Shown one piece after another: positions 1-11,692 of a DNA stretch of 64,000 bases. Positions within the stretch are counted from its first letter, which is position 1. The number at the start of each line of letters is the position of its first letter. The DNA is taken from the NCBI GenBank assembly GCA_039583875.1, contig CM077149.1, positions 21,589,194 through 21,653,193 of the forward strand, in the 5' to 3' direction. The notes beneath the pieces are model-generated. The model did not search any database and had not been told where the DNA came from. It saw only the letters and a list, made by a program, of their open reading frames with translations. The DNA comes from Platanthera guangdongensis (Eukaryota > Streptophyta > Magnoliopsida > Asparagales > Orchidaceae). Both the position numbers and the translations under genes were made by a program.

Positions 1-417
1 GAGGAGAGGAAATGCACTTCAGGCCCCTGTCAATTCTTAGGTGGAAGACTTATATCATGGAGTTGCAAGAAGCAGACTAGTGTTGTAATATCAATAGCTG
101 AGTTAGAGTATATATCTGCAGAAAGTTGTTGTGCACAGTTATTGTGGATCCAGCACTGGCTTCAGGACTACAACCTAAAGCTACGTAACACTCCTTTATA
201 TTATGATTCTACTAGTGCAATCTCTATTGCTAGCAATCATGTCTCTCACAGTAGGACAAAGAATATAGAGATTAGGTATCAATTTATTAGAGAGCATTTG
301 GAAAGTGAAGACATTAGTCTAGAATTTGTCCCCACAGATAAGCAAGTGGCTGATATCTTCACCAAGCCACTTGATGAATCCAAATTCAACACCTTTAAAT
401 TTGAATTGGTTATGTAG
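1..417 (+). pseudogene. Sirevirus pol, C-terminal RNase H fragment (cut by window edge)
   Basis: The frame is open from base 1 to the TAG at 415-417. It encodes the last part of a Ty1/copia RNase H: a KCTSG block, an AELEY block in place of the usual AESEY, CCAQLLWI, HSRTKNIEIRY and the terminal ADIFTKPLDE. It aligns by eye with the end of the Sirevirus pol at 8850-9273, so it belongs to a related family. RNase H would degrade the RNA template during reverse transcription in the virus-like particle. The rest of the element lies left of the window. The S-to-L change in the AESEY block suggests decay. No partner gag is visible. Confidence 0.9.
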
Positions 418-687
418 AATTTAGCCCAACTTCAGTAGCTCTCCATATAGTTTTGCTTATTGTAGGTAGTGTTAATCTCTAAAGGATAAACAAAAGAGAA
501 TTGGACTAAGTGTCCAGGTGTCGAGTGCGTTGTGTCTAAGTGCTCAGGCATCGAGTGCATTGAAGGAACTGCAAGCATCGAGAGCGTCGAGTTCACTCAA
601 CGCAAGCTCCCAGTGAGTCTATTTTGTAGCTAAGTATTGGAATCAATCACAGTCGTTGATCATTTCTTAATCATAAATAGGTACGTG
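418..687 (+). other. Sirevirus 3' noncoding / LTR remnant
   Basis: No open frame. The stretch contains repeats of the form GTCCAGGTGTCGAGTGCGTT and CTCAGGCATCGAGTGCATT, which resemble the ATTGAGTGA units of the Sirevirus LTR at 32190-33300. It is therefore probably the damaged 3' UTR/LTR of the element ending at 417. No clean TGTTGGG start is visible. It is cut at 688 by the next LTR. Confidence 0.5.
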
Positions 688-1189
688 TGTAATACCCCCC
701 TCGTGGAACACACGACACAGCAGAGGGGAGTCTTATGCCCAGGACAACCGCCTTGCAGTAATGCCAACACATGGGTTAGCTGATACTATAAGATGCATAT
801 CCTGCCGGCTAAACCAATATCATTCATGCCAACCCAACATAAAGAACAGAACAGAAGTAAAAATCCACATAATTAATAATTCCACAAATACATCAACAAT
901 AAGAAGCATCAACAGGATTCTATAATATCAGAGTACGTAAAACTTTGCCCAAAGGACTACAACTAGAATCTCTCAAAACTCACATCACTAACTGACGACA
1001 ACGATGGTATCATCACTTCAGGCCCCATCACCCTAGCCTGGCTGCCCTCCTGCGCAACCTGTTGCATCTCTATCTGCAGGGTTTCCTCCTAAAAAGGAAG
1101 ATGTAGCAACCGTTAGTCATAAACACTAAGTGGGTATCACATCCGCTCCCCCGGCGACTCTTAGGAATCGGGCGGAGAAAGGATAAGGG

Positions 1190-1318
<129 letters not shown>

Positions 1319-1449
1319 GTAGTACAAGCACGAGGTATAAGACTAATCAATATCAAAGTATCCACCATGTGCAACAAGTGAGTATATCAAACTACACTAG
1401 CAGCTCTACTATCAACCGCAGTATTCAAGTATGATCCTAAAATAGGAAA

Positions 1450-1560
1450 GTAACTCAACTTATATGAGTGTTCATACAGACATATAAGTTAAGGATCTGC
1501 TTAACAGTAACGTAACTCATCATATAAGAGTGCTCATACAAACTTATATGATAAGGATCT
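1450..1560. repeat. Diverged direct duplication, about 61 bp period
   Basis: Two copies of a segment starting GTAACTCA and ending TAAGGATCT lie back to back (about 1450-1498 and 1511-1560). Each contains an ATATAAG or ACTTATAT core that is partly self-complementary. Confidence 0.7.
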
Positions 1561-2373
1561 TATGTATGCAATCCAATGCAATGTTATGAATACAATGTGA
1601 TGACTCGCCCATACTCACATACACATACACTGCTATGTCGACATAAACTTGTAGTTCCCACTTTTCGAGCAGGTAGATAACCTCCCAGTTGCAATACATT
1701 GTGGTCAGAGGGTGATAGTGGAACTGGCTTTCCACTACTAGGTTGGACTCCACACTACCTGGCCTAGGCCTCCGTACGACTCAATGCTAAAAACACAACA
1801 AAGGAGCTCACATGAGTACTATGGATCAGAGGGGTCTTGGGTAGATCTGCACCAAGAACTCATCCTTACGCTGGCCTATCTTTGTGGCACATAAGGTGCC
1901 TCTGGGAACATATCACCAAAGGAGCAGGGCCAACCATCCACTGGTACGGAGGGTGCCTAGGGAAGTAAGCACCGAGCGCCAAGACCCAACCATCCAAGTC
2001 TATTTGTCAACTCCCGTAGGTGTGATGACTGGCAAGTGTTGGGTATTGTATCCACAATGTACCTGATTTGAAGAAGACCCTAAAGAAGCTATGGTAAATA
2101 GGCAATGTTTTTGACAAATTATTTCAAGTTGTGCTTGCAGTTATTCCACACTAAGTGCACACCAATGTCAGGGTGCAGTAGGTCAATATACACGGGTCTG
2201 CACGACGTAATCCCTCGTTGAGCAGATTAGTGTGTTGGCCTACGTGTACTCTCTCTATTGGAGTGCACTTACTTTCAAGTACAGGGCTGTGATCTTGCAA
2301 GAGCCGACAAGGAGCAAAGATGGGTCAAGGAGCACATCATGGGTGGAAAGACGAAAATTCGTCTAAGTGTAAA

Positions 2374-2740
2374 TCGACGAGAATCGCCAAGTGATTCTCG
2401 CTGATTCGGCGAGAATCACTAGTGATTCTCGCCGAATCATCGAGAATCAGTGGCAGATTCTCGCCGACTCGATCCAGCTACTTCAAGGAGCGCAAATTCT
2501 GATGCTAAGTAAGAATCGTCGAGAATCACCAAGTGATTCTCGCCGATTCGGCGAGAATCACTAGTGATTCTCGCCGAGTCGCCGAGAATCACTGGCTGAT
2601 TCTCGCCGTCTCGACCCGGCTAAATCAGTGCGTGCAACCAAGTCAAATTCGACGAGAATCATCTTTGATTCTCACCGAATCATCAAGAATCACCTTTGAT
2701 TCTCGACGACTCGACGAGATTCACTTTCGATTCTCACCGA
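2374..2740. repeat. Palindromic GAGAATC / GATTCTC array in 5' LTR U3
   Basis: Repeated units of the type GAGAATCACTAGTGATTCTC separated by GCCGA or CGTC. Each half is the reverse complement of the other. The array lies upstream of the TATA box, where promoter elements would act. Confidence 0.9.
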
Positions 2741-2862
2741 TTTTGACTTGGGCGATTTTCTGGAACTCCCTGAACCGGATTCTGCCGCTGACAATGTTCT
2801 GGACTGGGATTTAGGGATTCTTATTATGGGACCCACAACGGTCATATTGAAAGTATCTATAG

Positions 2863-2870
2863 TATATATA
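2863..2870 (+). promoter_or_regulatory. TATA box of SIRE-1 5' LTR
   Basis: TATATATA followed by CGGGTA, about 120 bp downstream of the palindrome array. The same site is at 10392-10399 in the 3' LTR. Confidence 0.7.
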
Positions 2871-3727
2871 CGGGTATTTTTTGAACGACAGACACATAGA
2901 AAGAAGTCGAGCACGATCTAAACCTAAAATCGCGAAACTGCTCCGCCGCCGCCGTCACCGCTCGCGCTAGTTGGTCGCCGCTGTTGATCGCGATTCTTCC
3001 TGATCCTCCGGCGATAGAAGCTTAGCCAAGCTTAGAGTCTCACGCGTCTATCCAGAGATCCCTTGTCTCTCGATTTGTTGATCGGGAAAAACTTCCCCGT
3101 CCGAATCGATCGAGACGACCGATCCTCGTGTGACCGTTGGTAGACCTAGCTAGCTTCGCTACGAAGTTTGGATCTCCAAAGTACAGCAGCCGCACATCGT
3201 CGTCGCCGCCGATCCCGTGAACCTAGCCGCCGCCCATCTTGCCGCCGCCGGTTCCGGGGAGATCCTCTCCAAGAGATTTCTAGGGTTGTGGACTCTTCGT
3301 GGACTTCAAGAACACGTCGTCAACAAAGAGGGACACCTTGGTCTCCAAATGTAGTTTGTATCTTTTGTAAATTCTAGTTTTACTTTTGTTGTAAAGGAAC
3401 GTAGGTTCCTAGTTGTAAAGGTTGGGTGCAACCCGTGTTGTGGGAGTGTTGACTCCTACGTGTGGAAGGGTTCCTTCCGATAGTGCAAGGATTGGATTTC
3501 AATCCTGTTGGTGAAGAGGCCGAGTCGTCCCTTGTTGGGAGATAGGTCGAAGGGGGAAAGTGGATGTACCCAAATCGGGGAACCACTATAAATAGTTTGT
3601 GTATTCTGTGTGCTGTGCTGTTTATTTTTATTGTGCAGGTACAATCTTAAATTCCGCAAAAACGCTGCACATCACCTATTCCCCCCCCCCATAGGTGAAG
3701 ATAGTTGACACTAGGTGGACTTTCAAG

Positions 3728-3739
3728 TGGTATCAAAGC
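3728..3739 (+). other. SIRE-1 primer-binding site (initiator tRNA-Met)
   Basis: TGGTATCAAAGC lies two bases after the LTR end and matches the complement of the plant initiator tRNA-Met 3' end with one change. Confidence 0.9.
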
Positions 3740-3815
3740 CAGGTTACTCATTAAAAAGGTTCACACCTTGAGTAGAATCCTGTCACTAGTGTCAAGAAGA
3801 AGACAAACATCTACT

Positions 3816-6098
3816 ATGGACGGGCTCAAGTACACAGGCAAGATCCCAGTGTGCACCAGGCTCAACTTTCCTATCTGGAAGGAAAGGATCAGGTTCTACA
3901 TGGAAGCTGTTGATCCTCGACTCTTCATGATCGTGGAGGAGGGACCTTATGTCCCCACTAAGGCCTCCACTATTGATCCTACCCAGAAAGTGCCAAAGAA
4001 ACTTTCTGAAATGGACAAGGATGAGATGGTGCTAGTAGGACTTGACAAGAAGGCGCAGAACATTCTGGTCAGCGCGATTGATGACTCAATGATGCAGAAC
4101 TTCTGCAACTGCAGGACAGCTCAGGAGATCTGGCATGGCCTGATCATCCTAATGGAGGGCACTGATGAAGTGAGGGATGATCGGAGATCCCTCCTGAACC
4201 AGAAATATGAGGCCTTCAGACAAGGTCCTAAGGAAGAGATCGGAGTCACCTACGAGAACTTCCTCAAGATTGTTAACGCCCTCAAAGGATACGGAAGAGT
4301 GTTCACTAATGGTGAACTCAATGATAAATTCCTTAGGTCCCTTACTAAGGAATGGGACATAAAGATCTGCGCCATCCGAGAGTTTGGCAGACTAGCTGAA
4401 ACTGACCCGCAAATTATGTTTGGGAAGCTGATGTCCTATGAGCTTCAGCTGAACACCAGGAAAGTAGAAGAAGAAGCAGAGAAGGCTGCAGCCAAAGAAA
4501 AGACTGTGGCTCTAAAAGCCAGTCACTCCAGAAAAGGCAAGGGTGCGGTTTCATACCGTGCCAGGAAAAAGGATGAGGAGGAGGACTCCGAGCCATGCTC
4601 CTCCAGCTCAGAGCTGTCGGAGGAAGATTTCTCCCTCATCACCCGAGAGTTCAAGAAGTTCCTCAAGATGATGAATCAAAGAAAGACAGACGGCTCCTCC
4701 TCCAGACATCAGAAGAAAAATTATTCTTCTGACAGGTATGCTTCTAAACCGAACAAACATCGCTCCTCTGACATTATTTGCTTTGGATGCAATAAGCCAG
4801 GACACGTCGTGGCCGACTGCTATCAAGGCAAGAGAGAAAAAGGGAAAGAAGAGGAGCACAAATCTTCGAGAGATAAGAAGAAAGAGCGGAGCTACATCGC
4901 CAAAAGGCCAAAGACACTGAGTGAATCTGATTCCTCAGACTCCAGTGATGATGAGGAAGCCTACTTCGGGCTGGTGGGTCGCTCCGACTCAGAAGGAGAA
5001 TGCCCCCCATTTACTGGGAAGGTAAAAGCTCACACCCCTCTCTCCGACTCTGAATCTTATCCTGAGTCTCAGGATGAAGAACCTGAAGATAGCCTTTCGG
5101 CCCGTGAAGCAGAGCTCCTCGAGAAGTATGAGCTTCTGCTCAACACTTTCGAGGAGTGTCGTAAGAGATTGAAGGCTGAGAAAAAGGAAGTAAAATTCCT
5201 TAAGGGTGAGTGTGTATCCCTAAGGGAAGAGGTCACTAGTATGATTTCTCTCCGACAGGAGCACCTTGACCTGACTTCAAAGAACTCAAAGTCTCTTAAA
5301 CTCCTTGATCTTAAGCAGGAGGAAGTCGACAAGTTGGAAGAACAACTTGCGGCAGAAAGGAAGATCGTCAAGAGCTTCTCTATGCCAAAAACTATTCTTC
5401 CAGTAGTTGATACCTTCTCTACTCAGGCCAAAGGAGCTGGCTTGGGGCATGTAGGGGTATTTGGTTCCTCATCCAGGAGAAACAGGAACCAGAGGAAGAA
5501 TAACGCCGCCAAGAAGGCCTCTGCTGACGAAAAGGGAAAGGCTCCGCTCAGTTCTGTTGCGTTCAGAAAGCCTAGCTTTCCTTGCAACCAACATGACTTT
5601 GAATCAACCTTTGGTCATCATTTCCGGCCCTCGGTTGCAAAGCCAAAGATCCGATATGATGGTTGGACCTTTCCCCGGAACTTCGGTGAGAGTGCCCTCA
5701 AGGCACCTTATGAGGAAATCCACATGGGAAATTATGGTCAATTCTCTAGCGGCCATAATGGAAAGCAGGCACCAAAAGCCAAGCCTGTTATACAGAAGGT
5801 GAAGAAGTCTTGTGATTGCAATCACTGTGAGGCCCCCACCTCCAGATCCAAAGCCCCGGCTGTACCCACCATTCCCAGGGTTAGGCAGGAGCCTAGGAAG
5901 AGGTACAACAGATTCGATTGTTGGTGCTGTGGCAAAGTCGGTCACTTTGCCGTGGATTGTTGGTTTAATCCAAGGAATCACGAGACTCCCTATGTTAGCA
6001 ATGCGAGGCCGACCACTCGTAGGGTTAACCAACCGAGGGGGAGTATGCTAACCAGGAATCTAGGACCCAAGTTCGATTGGGTTCCTAAGGGAAATTAA
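3816..6098 (+). CDS. gag: SIRE-1 Gag, two zinc knuckles and coiled coil (760 aa)
   Basis: Gag is the structural protein that forms the virus-like particle and binds the element RNA. I take ATG 3816 (MDGLKYTGK) as the start because the related Gag at 41590 starts at the equivalent position; the frame opens further upstream in the LTR. Residues about 10-230 form the copia-type Gag core ([17 protein letters not shown], then [17 protein letters not shown]). A CCHC knuckle [14 protein letters not shown] is at 322-335. A Glu/Lys-rich coiled coil spans about 430-515. A second knuckle [14 protein letters not shown] is at 702-715. A serine/acidic linker lies between them. The length is large for copia but normal for Sireviruses. 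The frame is intact and ends TAA at 6096-6098, just before pol in a different frame. Confidence 0.93.
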   Translation: MDGLKYTGKIPVCTRLNFPIWKERIRFYMEAVDPRLFMIVEEGPYVPTKASTIDPTQKVPKKLSEMDKDEMVLVGLDKKAQNILVSAIDDSMMQNFCNCRTAQEIWHGLIILMEGTDEVRDDRRSLLNQKYEAFRQGPKEEIGVTYENFLKIVNALKGYGRVFTNGELNDKFLRSLTKEWDIKICAIREFGRLAETDPQIMFGKLMSYELQLNTRKVEEEAEKAAAKEKTVALKASHSRKGKGAVSYRARKKDEEEDSEPCSSSSELSEEDFSLITREFKKFLKMMNQRKTDGSSSRHQKKNYSSDRYASKPNKHRSSDIICFGCNKPGHVVADCYQGKREKGKEEEHKSSRDKKKERSYIAKRPKTLSESDSSDSSDDEEAYFGLVGRSDSEGECPPFTGKVKAHTPLSDSESYPESQDEEPEDSLSAREAELLEKYELLLNTFEECRKRLKAEKKEVKFLKGECVSLREEVTSMISLRQEHLDLTSKNSKSLKLLDLKQEEVDKLEEQLAAERKIVKSFSMPKTILPVVDTFSTQAKGAGLGHVGVFGSSSRRNRNQRKNNAAKKASADEKGKAPLSSVAFRKPSFPCNQHDFESTFGHHFRPSVAKPKIRYDGWTFPRNFGESALKAPYEEIHMGNYGQFSSGHNGKQAPKAKPVIQKVKKSCDCNHCEAPTSRSKAPAVPTIPRVRQEPRKRYNRFDCWCCGKVGHFAVDCWFNPRNHETPYVSNARPTTRRVNQPRGSMLTRNLGPKFDWVPKGN

Positions 6099-6111
6099 TT
6101 TTTTTTTGCAG
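6099..6111 (+). promoter_or_regulatory. T9-GCAG tract at gag/pol junction, 3' splice-site-like
   Basis: Nine Ts followed by GCAG/G lie directly after the gag stop and directly before the pol frame. This is the form of a plant 3' splice site. A ribosomal slip on the T-run would come too late, since Gag has already ended. A phase-compatible but weak donor is TG/GTTTAA at 5963. Inference only. Confidence 0.4.
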
Positions 6112-9100
6112 GAATGTCCAAAGGCCACCAAAACGCCGATCTGGTATTTGGACAGTGGATGCTCCCGGCATATGACTGGGACAAGAAGCCTGCTGCGTGA
6201 TTACACTCCAGTCGAGAATGAACCCAAAGTCATCTTTGGAGGGTCAGATCGAGGAGTCACCAGAGGTTACGGTATGATTTCCAACGGTATAATCTTTATC
6301 ACCGACGTGGCTTATGTTGAAGGGTTAAACCATAACCTGATCAGTGTAAGTCAGTTATGTGATAAAGGTTATGACGTTAAGTTCTGCAAGGATAAATGTA
6401 TGATAATTTCACGTACCTCTTCTCAGACGGTATTATCAGGCATTAGGAGCAGAAATATCTTCTGCTTAGATTTTCTCAGTTTAGATTCATCTACCCTCGT
6501 ATGTCTTGTGGCAACAGGCAGTGCATCTCTTTGTGAACAATGGCACAAGAGATTGGCACATATTAATTTCAAGACAATTAGTATGCTGTTTTCTAAGAAC
6601 TTAGTAAGGGATGCTCCCAGTATCAAGTGCATCAAAGATAGCTCCTGTCCTGCATGCCAGATGGGCAAACAGACTCGGGATACCTTTAAGAGCATTGCAG
6701 ACAAAGACTCTTCCCGATGTCTTTACCTTTTACATATGGACTTGTTTGGTCCAATACAAGTTCATAGCTTGGGAGGCAAGTCCTATACGCTAGTGATAGT
6801 TGATGATCATTCTTGGTTTACATGGGTGTTCTTTTTGAAACGAAAGTCAGATACGTTTGACATCTTCACTAGTTTTGTCAAGCAGCTTCAGAACGAATTT
6901 AACTGCTCAGTGGTCAAAATCAGAAGTGACCATGGAACAGAATTCGAATCTGGTGCTATGACAGAGTTTTGTGAAGAACAAGGTATCTTTCATGAGTTTT
7001 CCTCCCCACGCACTCCTCAGCAAAATGGAGTTGCGGAGAGGAGAAATAGAACTCTCATTGAAGCCTGCACGACAATGTTGAAAGACGCTTCTCTCCCAGA
7101 ATACTTCTGGGCAGAGGCTGTCAATACAGCTTGTCATGTACAAAATCGAGCATTGATCAACAAGCATCATCGTAAGACGCCTTATGAGCTACTGAGAGGC
7201 AGGAAACCAACCATGTCCTACTTGAGGATCTTTGGTTGTCGATGCTATGTACTGAATAATGGGAAGTACCCGCGTACTAAATTTGGTGAAAAATGCTTCG
7301 AAGGCATATTCATGGGCTATAGTTCCCACAGTCGGGCATATAGGGTCTTCAATAAGAAAACCCTAGTGGTAGAAGAATCAATTAATGTTGTATTTGATGA
7401 AGGAAGTTTGCTAAACAACAATTCTTCCAGTGGTATTCTTGAAGATGCAGGTGCACGACTTGAACAGCTGGATCTCGATGAGACCGCTAAAGATGAAACT
7501 CCTAAGTACGTCAAAGTTTCCACCTCCACGTCATCTGGTCATGTTGAAGATCAAAATGGAACAAATCTCTTAGAAGAAGGAGAAGCCCAAGAAGTAGTCG
7601 AAGCTCCAGACGCCAGACTTCTAGAGCTCCGGCACGTGAGGGATCATCCTAGAGATCAGATCATCGGAGATCCTCGTGTCGGTGTCAGAACTCGAAGAGG
7701 TACTATTAACGAAGTTTTGCATCTTAGCTTCCTGTCACAGGTTGAGCCAAAGAAGTTCGACGAGGCGAACAAAGACGCGGCATGGATTTTGGCCATGAAA
7801 GATGAACTACATCAATTCGAACGATGCAACGTGTGGACGCTGGTTCCCAGACCATACAAGCAGAATGTGATTGGCACCAAGTGGATCTTCAGAAACAAGC
7901 TGGATGAACATGGTGTCATCATAAAGAACAAGGCAAGGCTGGTGGTTCAAGGTTACAGACAGGAGGAGGGGATTGACTTCGACCAGACCTTCGCACCAGT
8001 AGCAAGGCTCGAGGCAATCAGATTGTTCCTGGCGTATGCTTCGCACAAAGGATTCACAGTCTATCAAATGAATGTGAAATCAGCATTCCTGAACGGAGAT
8101 CTGAAAGAGGAAGTATACGTCGCTCAACCCCCAGGTTTTGTCAATCCTACTTATCCCAATCATGTGTATTTTCTCAATAAAACTCTATATGGTTTAAAAC
8201 AAGCTCCATGAGCTTGGTATGAGACTTTATCTAGTTTTCTTCTTGAGAATAAGTTCTCTAGAGGTAAAATAGATAAAACATTGTTTCTCAGGGAAGTCAA
8301 AGGCAAGATTTTGCTGGTGCAAATCTATGTCGATGACATTATATTCGGCTCAACGGACAATAATCTTTGCAAAAAGTTTTCTAAACTTATGCAAGGAAAG
8401 TTTGAAATGAGCAGTATGGGAGAGCTCAAGTATTTCTTGAGACTTCAAGTGAAACAGTCTGAGGATGGAATCTTCATTTCTCAGACGAAGTTCACAAATG
8501 AACTCCTTAAGAAATTCGGTATGGAGAATGCAACCTCTATGAGGACTCCAATGGGATTCACTATGTCTCTGGATAAGGATGAGAAAGGTAAACCTTTCGA
8601 TGAAACCAAATACAGAAGCATCATTGGATCCCTGCTCTACCTTACTGCCAGTAGACCGGATATCATGTTCTCCACATGTGTCTGTGCCAGATATCAGGTG
8701 AACACTAAGGAATCTCACTATGTCGCTGCAAAGCGAATTCTAAGATACCTTAAAGGTACTCCAAATCTTGGCTTGTGGTACCCTAGAAACAATGATGTCG
8801 AGCTAATAGGTTTTTCAGATACTGATTTTACAGGGAGTAGGGATGATAGGAAAAGCACCTCCGGGACGTGTCAATTCCTCGGACGAAGGCTTATCTCATG
8901 GAATAGCAAGAAACAGAATTGTGTTGCAACCTCCACAGCAGAGTCTGAGTACATCTCGGCAGGCAGCTGTTGCGCACAACTCCTATGGATCAGAAACCAG
9001 TTAGCCGACTACGACCTTCAGTTCAAGGAAGTACCAATGTACTGCGACTCCTCCAGTGCAATTGCAATTGCCAACAATCCGGTTTCGCACAGCAGAACGA

Positions 9101-9273
9101 AGCATATTGAAGTGCGCTACCACTTCATTCGAGAGCACGTGGAGAACAAGGACATCTCTCTCTGTTATGTCCCCACGGACAAGCAGATTGCGGATATATT
9201 CACAAAGCCCTTAGACGAGGCCAAGTTCAATCTTTTCAAAACTGAATTGGGAATGCTAAATTATGAGGAATGA
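6106..9273 (+). pseudogene. pol: SIRE-1 Pol (PR-INT-RT-RNase H), one in-frame stop
   Basis: The pol frame is +1 relative to gag and has no in-frame ATG at its start: the first codons read TTG CAG. Counting from 6106, the protease motif [13 protein letters not shown] is at residues 13-25. The integrase zinc site H147, H152, C181, C184 is followed by D212, D275 and E311, a D62D35E spacing typical of copia. RT has [10 protein letters not shown] then YVDD at 741-744. RNase H has the DTDFTG and AESEY motifs, and the protein ends at ADIFTKPLDE. A TGA at 8209-8211 (residue 702) interrupts RT within the LKQAP-AW block, where an Arg codon CGA is expected, so a CpG C-to-T change explains it. Otherwise the frame is open. 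Confidence 0.95.
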
Positions 9274-9597
9274 AGCCTACAGAAGCTTCAGGCTCATGCA
9301 AGAACTGAAGGGGAGCAAGGTACTCAAGATGAGCACAGGCGCAAGAACTGAGGGGGAGCAAGGGGTCAAATGCTCCAGACCCCGATTTGCAGAAGCCGAA
9401 AAGGGGGAGATTACCCTCTCGGCTAAGGCTAAGGTGGCTCCAGTGGCTCCAGTGGCTCCAAGCCAAGCTTGCTCCCAAGAAATTGGTATTGGCAATGAAT
9501 AACTCACTCAACTCAATTTCAAGTTTATGATTTTCATTCCTATACGCTTTATTCACCTTAGCTTGTAGGGTTTAGGCTTCTTCAAATAGGGGGAGAT
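9274..9597 (+). other. SIRE-1 3' UTR with multiple polypurine tracts
   Basis: Four PPT-like motifs are visible: AAGGGGAGCAAGG at 9308, AGGGGGAGCAAGG at 9351, GAAAAGGGGGAGA at 9398 and AGGGGGAGA at 9588, the last abutting the 3' LTR. A 9-bp repeat (GTGGCTCCA, three copies) lies at about 9433-9459. Clustered PPTs are known in Sireviruses; the last one would prime plus-strand DNA. Confidence 0.85.
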
Positions 9598-11263
9598 TGT
9601 TGGGTATTGTATCCACAACGTACCTGATTTGAAGAAGCCCCTGAACAAGCTATGGTAAATAGGCAATGTTTTTGACAAATTATTTCAAGTTGTGCTTGCA
9701 GTTATTCCACGCTAAGTGCACACCAATGTCAGGGTGCAGTAGGTCAATATACACGGGTCTGCACGACGTAATCCCTCGTTGAGCAGATCAGTGTGTTGGC
9801 CTACGTGTACTCTCTCTATTGGAGTGCACTTACTTTCAAGTACAGGGCTGTGATCTTGCAAGAGCTGACAAGGAGCAAAGATGGGTCAAGCAGCACATCA
9901 TGGGTGGAAAGACGAAAATTCGTCTAAGTGTAAATCGACGAGAATCACTAGTGATTCTCGCCGAATCGTCGAGAATCAGTGGCAGATTCTCGCCGACTCG
10001 ATCCAGCTACTTCAAGGCGCGCAAATTCTGATGCTAAGTAAGAATCGTCGAGAATCACCAAGTGATTCTCGCCGATTCGGCGAGAATCACTAGTGATTCT
10101 CGCCGAATCGCCGAGAATCACTGGCTGATTCTCGCCGTCTCGACCCGGCTAAATCAGTGTGTGCAACCAAGTCAAATTCGACGAGAATCATCTTTGATTC
10201 TCACCGAATCGTCGAGAATCACCTTTGATTCTCGACGACTCGACGAGATTCACTTTCGATTCTCACCGATTTTGACTTGGGCGATTTTCTGGAACTCCCT
10301 GAACCGGATTCTGTCGCTGACAATGTTCTGGACCGGGATTTAGGGATTCTTCTTGTGGGACCCACAACGGTCATATTGAAAGTATCTACAGTATATATAC
10401 GGGTATATTTTGAACGACAGACACATAGAAAGAAGCCGAGCACGATCTAAACCTAAAATCGCGAAACTGCTCCGCCGCCGCCGTCGCCGCTCGCGCTAGT
10501 TGGTCGCCGCTGTTGATCGCGATTCTTTCTGATCCTCCGGCGACAGAAGCTTAGCCAAGCTTACAGTCTCACGCGTCTATCCAGAGATCCCTTGTCTCTC
10601 GATTTGTTGATCGGGAAAAACTTCCCCGTCCGAATCGATCGAGACGACCGATCCTCGTGTGACCGTTGGTAGACCTAGCTAGCTTCGCTACGAAGTTTGG
10701 ATCTCCAAAGTGCAGCAGCCGCACATCGTCGTCGCCGCCGATCCCGTGAACCTAGACGCTGCCCATCTTGCCGCCGCCAGTTCCGGGGAGATCCTCTCCA
10801 AGAGAGTTCTAGGGTTGTGGACTCTTCGTGGACTTCAAGAACACGTTGTCAACAAAGAGGGACACCTTGGTCTCCAAACGTAGTTTGTATCTTTTGTACA
10901 TTCTAGTTTTACTTTTGTTGTAAAGGAACGTAGGTTCCTAGTTGTAAGGGTTCGGTGCAACCCGTGTTGTGGGAGTGTTGACTCCTACGTGTGGAAGGGT
11001 TCCTTCCGATAGTGCAAGGATTGGATTTCAATCCTGTTGGTGAAGAGACCGAGTCGTCCCTTGTTGGGAGATAGGTCGAAGGGGGAAAGTGGATGTACCC
11101 AAATCGGGGAACCACTATAAATAGCGTGTGTATTCTGTGTGCTGTGCTGTTTATTTTTATTGTGCAGGTACAATCTTAAATTCCGCAAAAACGCTGCACG
11201 TCACCTATTCCCCCCCCCCCCCCCCCCCATAGGTGAAGATAGTTGACACTAGGTGGACTTTCA
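9598..11263 (+). repeat. SIRE-1 3' LTR (1666 bp)
   Basis: Second copy of 2037-3725, ending in CA at 11262-11263 followed by the TSD GCAAG. The palindrome array is at about 9933-10269 and TATA at 10392-10399. It ends with a 19-base C-run before ATAGGTG. Confidence 0.97.
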
Positions 11264-11692
11264 GCAAGCCTGTAGACTTGTCACACTATCCTTAACCCAA
11301 GATTATGACGCCGCGTGTAAACTCACATCGCATGCAATTTCACAATTTAGGGCTCCACACTGAGTCCCTTTTTATTATTCACATCCTGTGCTCTACAACA
11401 GGTAAGGGCTCTACACTGAGTCCCTTATCAACACATCATTCCAGTGTGGCAAACACACACGCACTTATACCCTTTACACATTTTCGTGCTCCAAAGCACT
11501 TAAGGGTTCAACAAACATAGTTGGAAAGCCACCTCATACAACATACCAGTCCCACACTTCAACCCGTATGGAGTCATAACTCTATGCAGTGGACTACTAT
11601 ACACATTCCTTTAAACATCATAGCACATGGCCATGCATTATCCACATCTAATTCCTTCTCAAAATCAAGCATTCACAATCAATTATGCTTCT
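11264..11692 (-). mobile_element. Old gypsy-like LTR, piece 2
   Basis: Continuation of the LTR broken at 2036, beginning with the second GCAAG copy. It is A/T/C-rich, with two GGGCTC-ACACTGAGTCCC repeats near 11350 and 11408. I see no supported gene. It is broken at 11692 by the Tat-type element and continues at 31909. Confidence 0.6.

Larger units (their letters stand above)
2037..3725 (+). repeat. SIRE-1 5' LTR (1689 bp)
   Basis: It matches 9598-11263 along its whole length. Compared with the 3' copy it has one extra palindromic unit of about 32 bp near 2385-2420 and a shorter C-run (10 versus 19) near its end. Confidence 0.97.
2037..11263 (+). mobile_element. Full-length Sirevirus (Ty1/copia) retrotransposon, SIRE-1
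   Basis: The element is 9227 bp with TG...CA LTRs (TGTTGGGTATTG to GGACTTTCA). It is flanked by the 5-bp duplication GCAAG at 2032-2036 and 11264-11268, so it is a true insertion. The order is 5' LTR, tRNA-Met PBS, gag, pol (PR, INT, RT, RNase H), a cluster of polypurine tracts, and 3' LTR. Large gag with two zinc knuckles plus a coiled coil, palindromes in the LTR and multiple PPTs are Sirevirus hallmarks. Gag is open; pol has one stop, so this copy is probably not autonomous. The two LTRs differ at a few dozen sites by eye. Confidence 0.97.

Noticed and set aside
6099..6107. Ribosomal frameshift on the T-run between gag and pol of SIRE-1
   Set aside because: The gag stop codon at 6096-6098 precedes the run, so a ribosome in the gag frame never reaches it.
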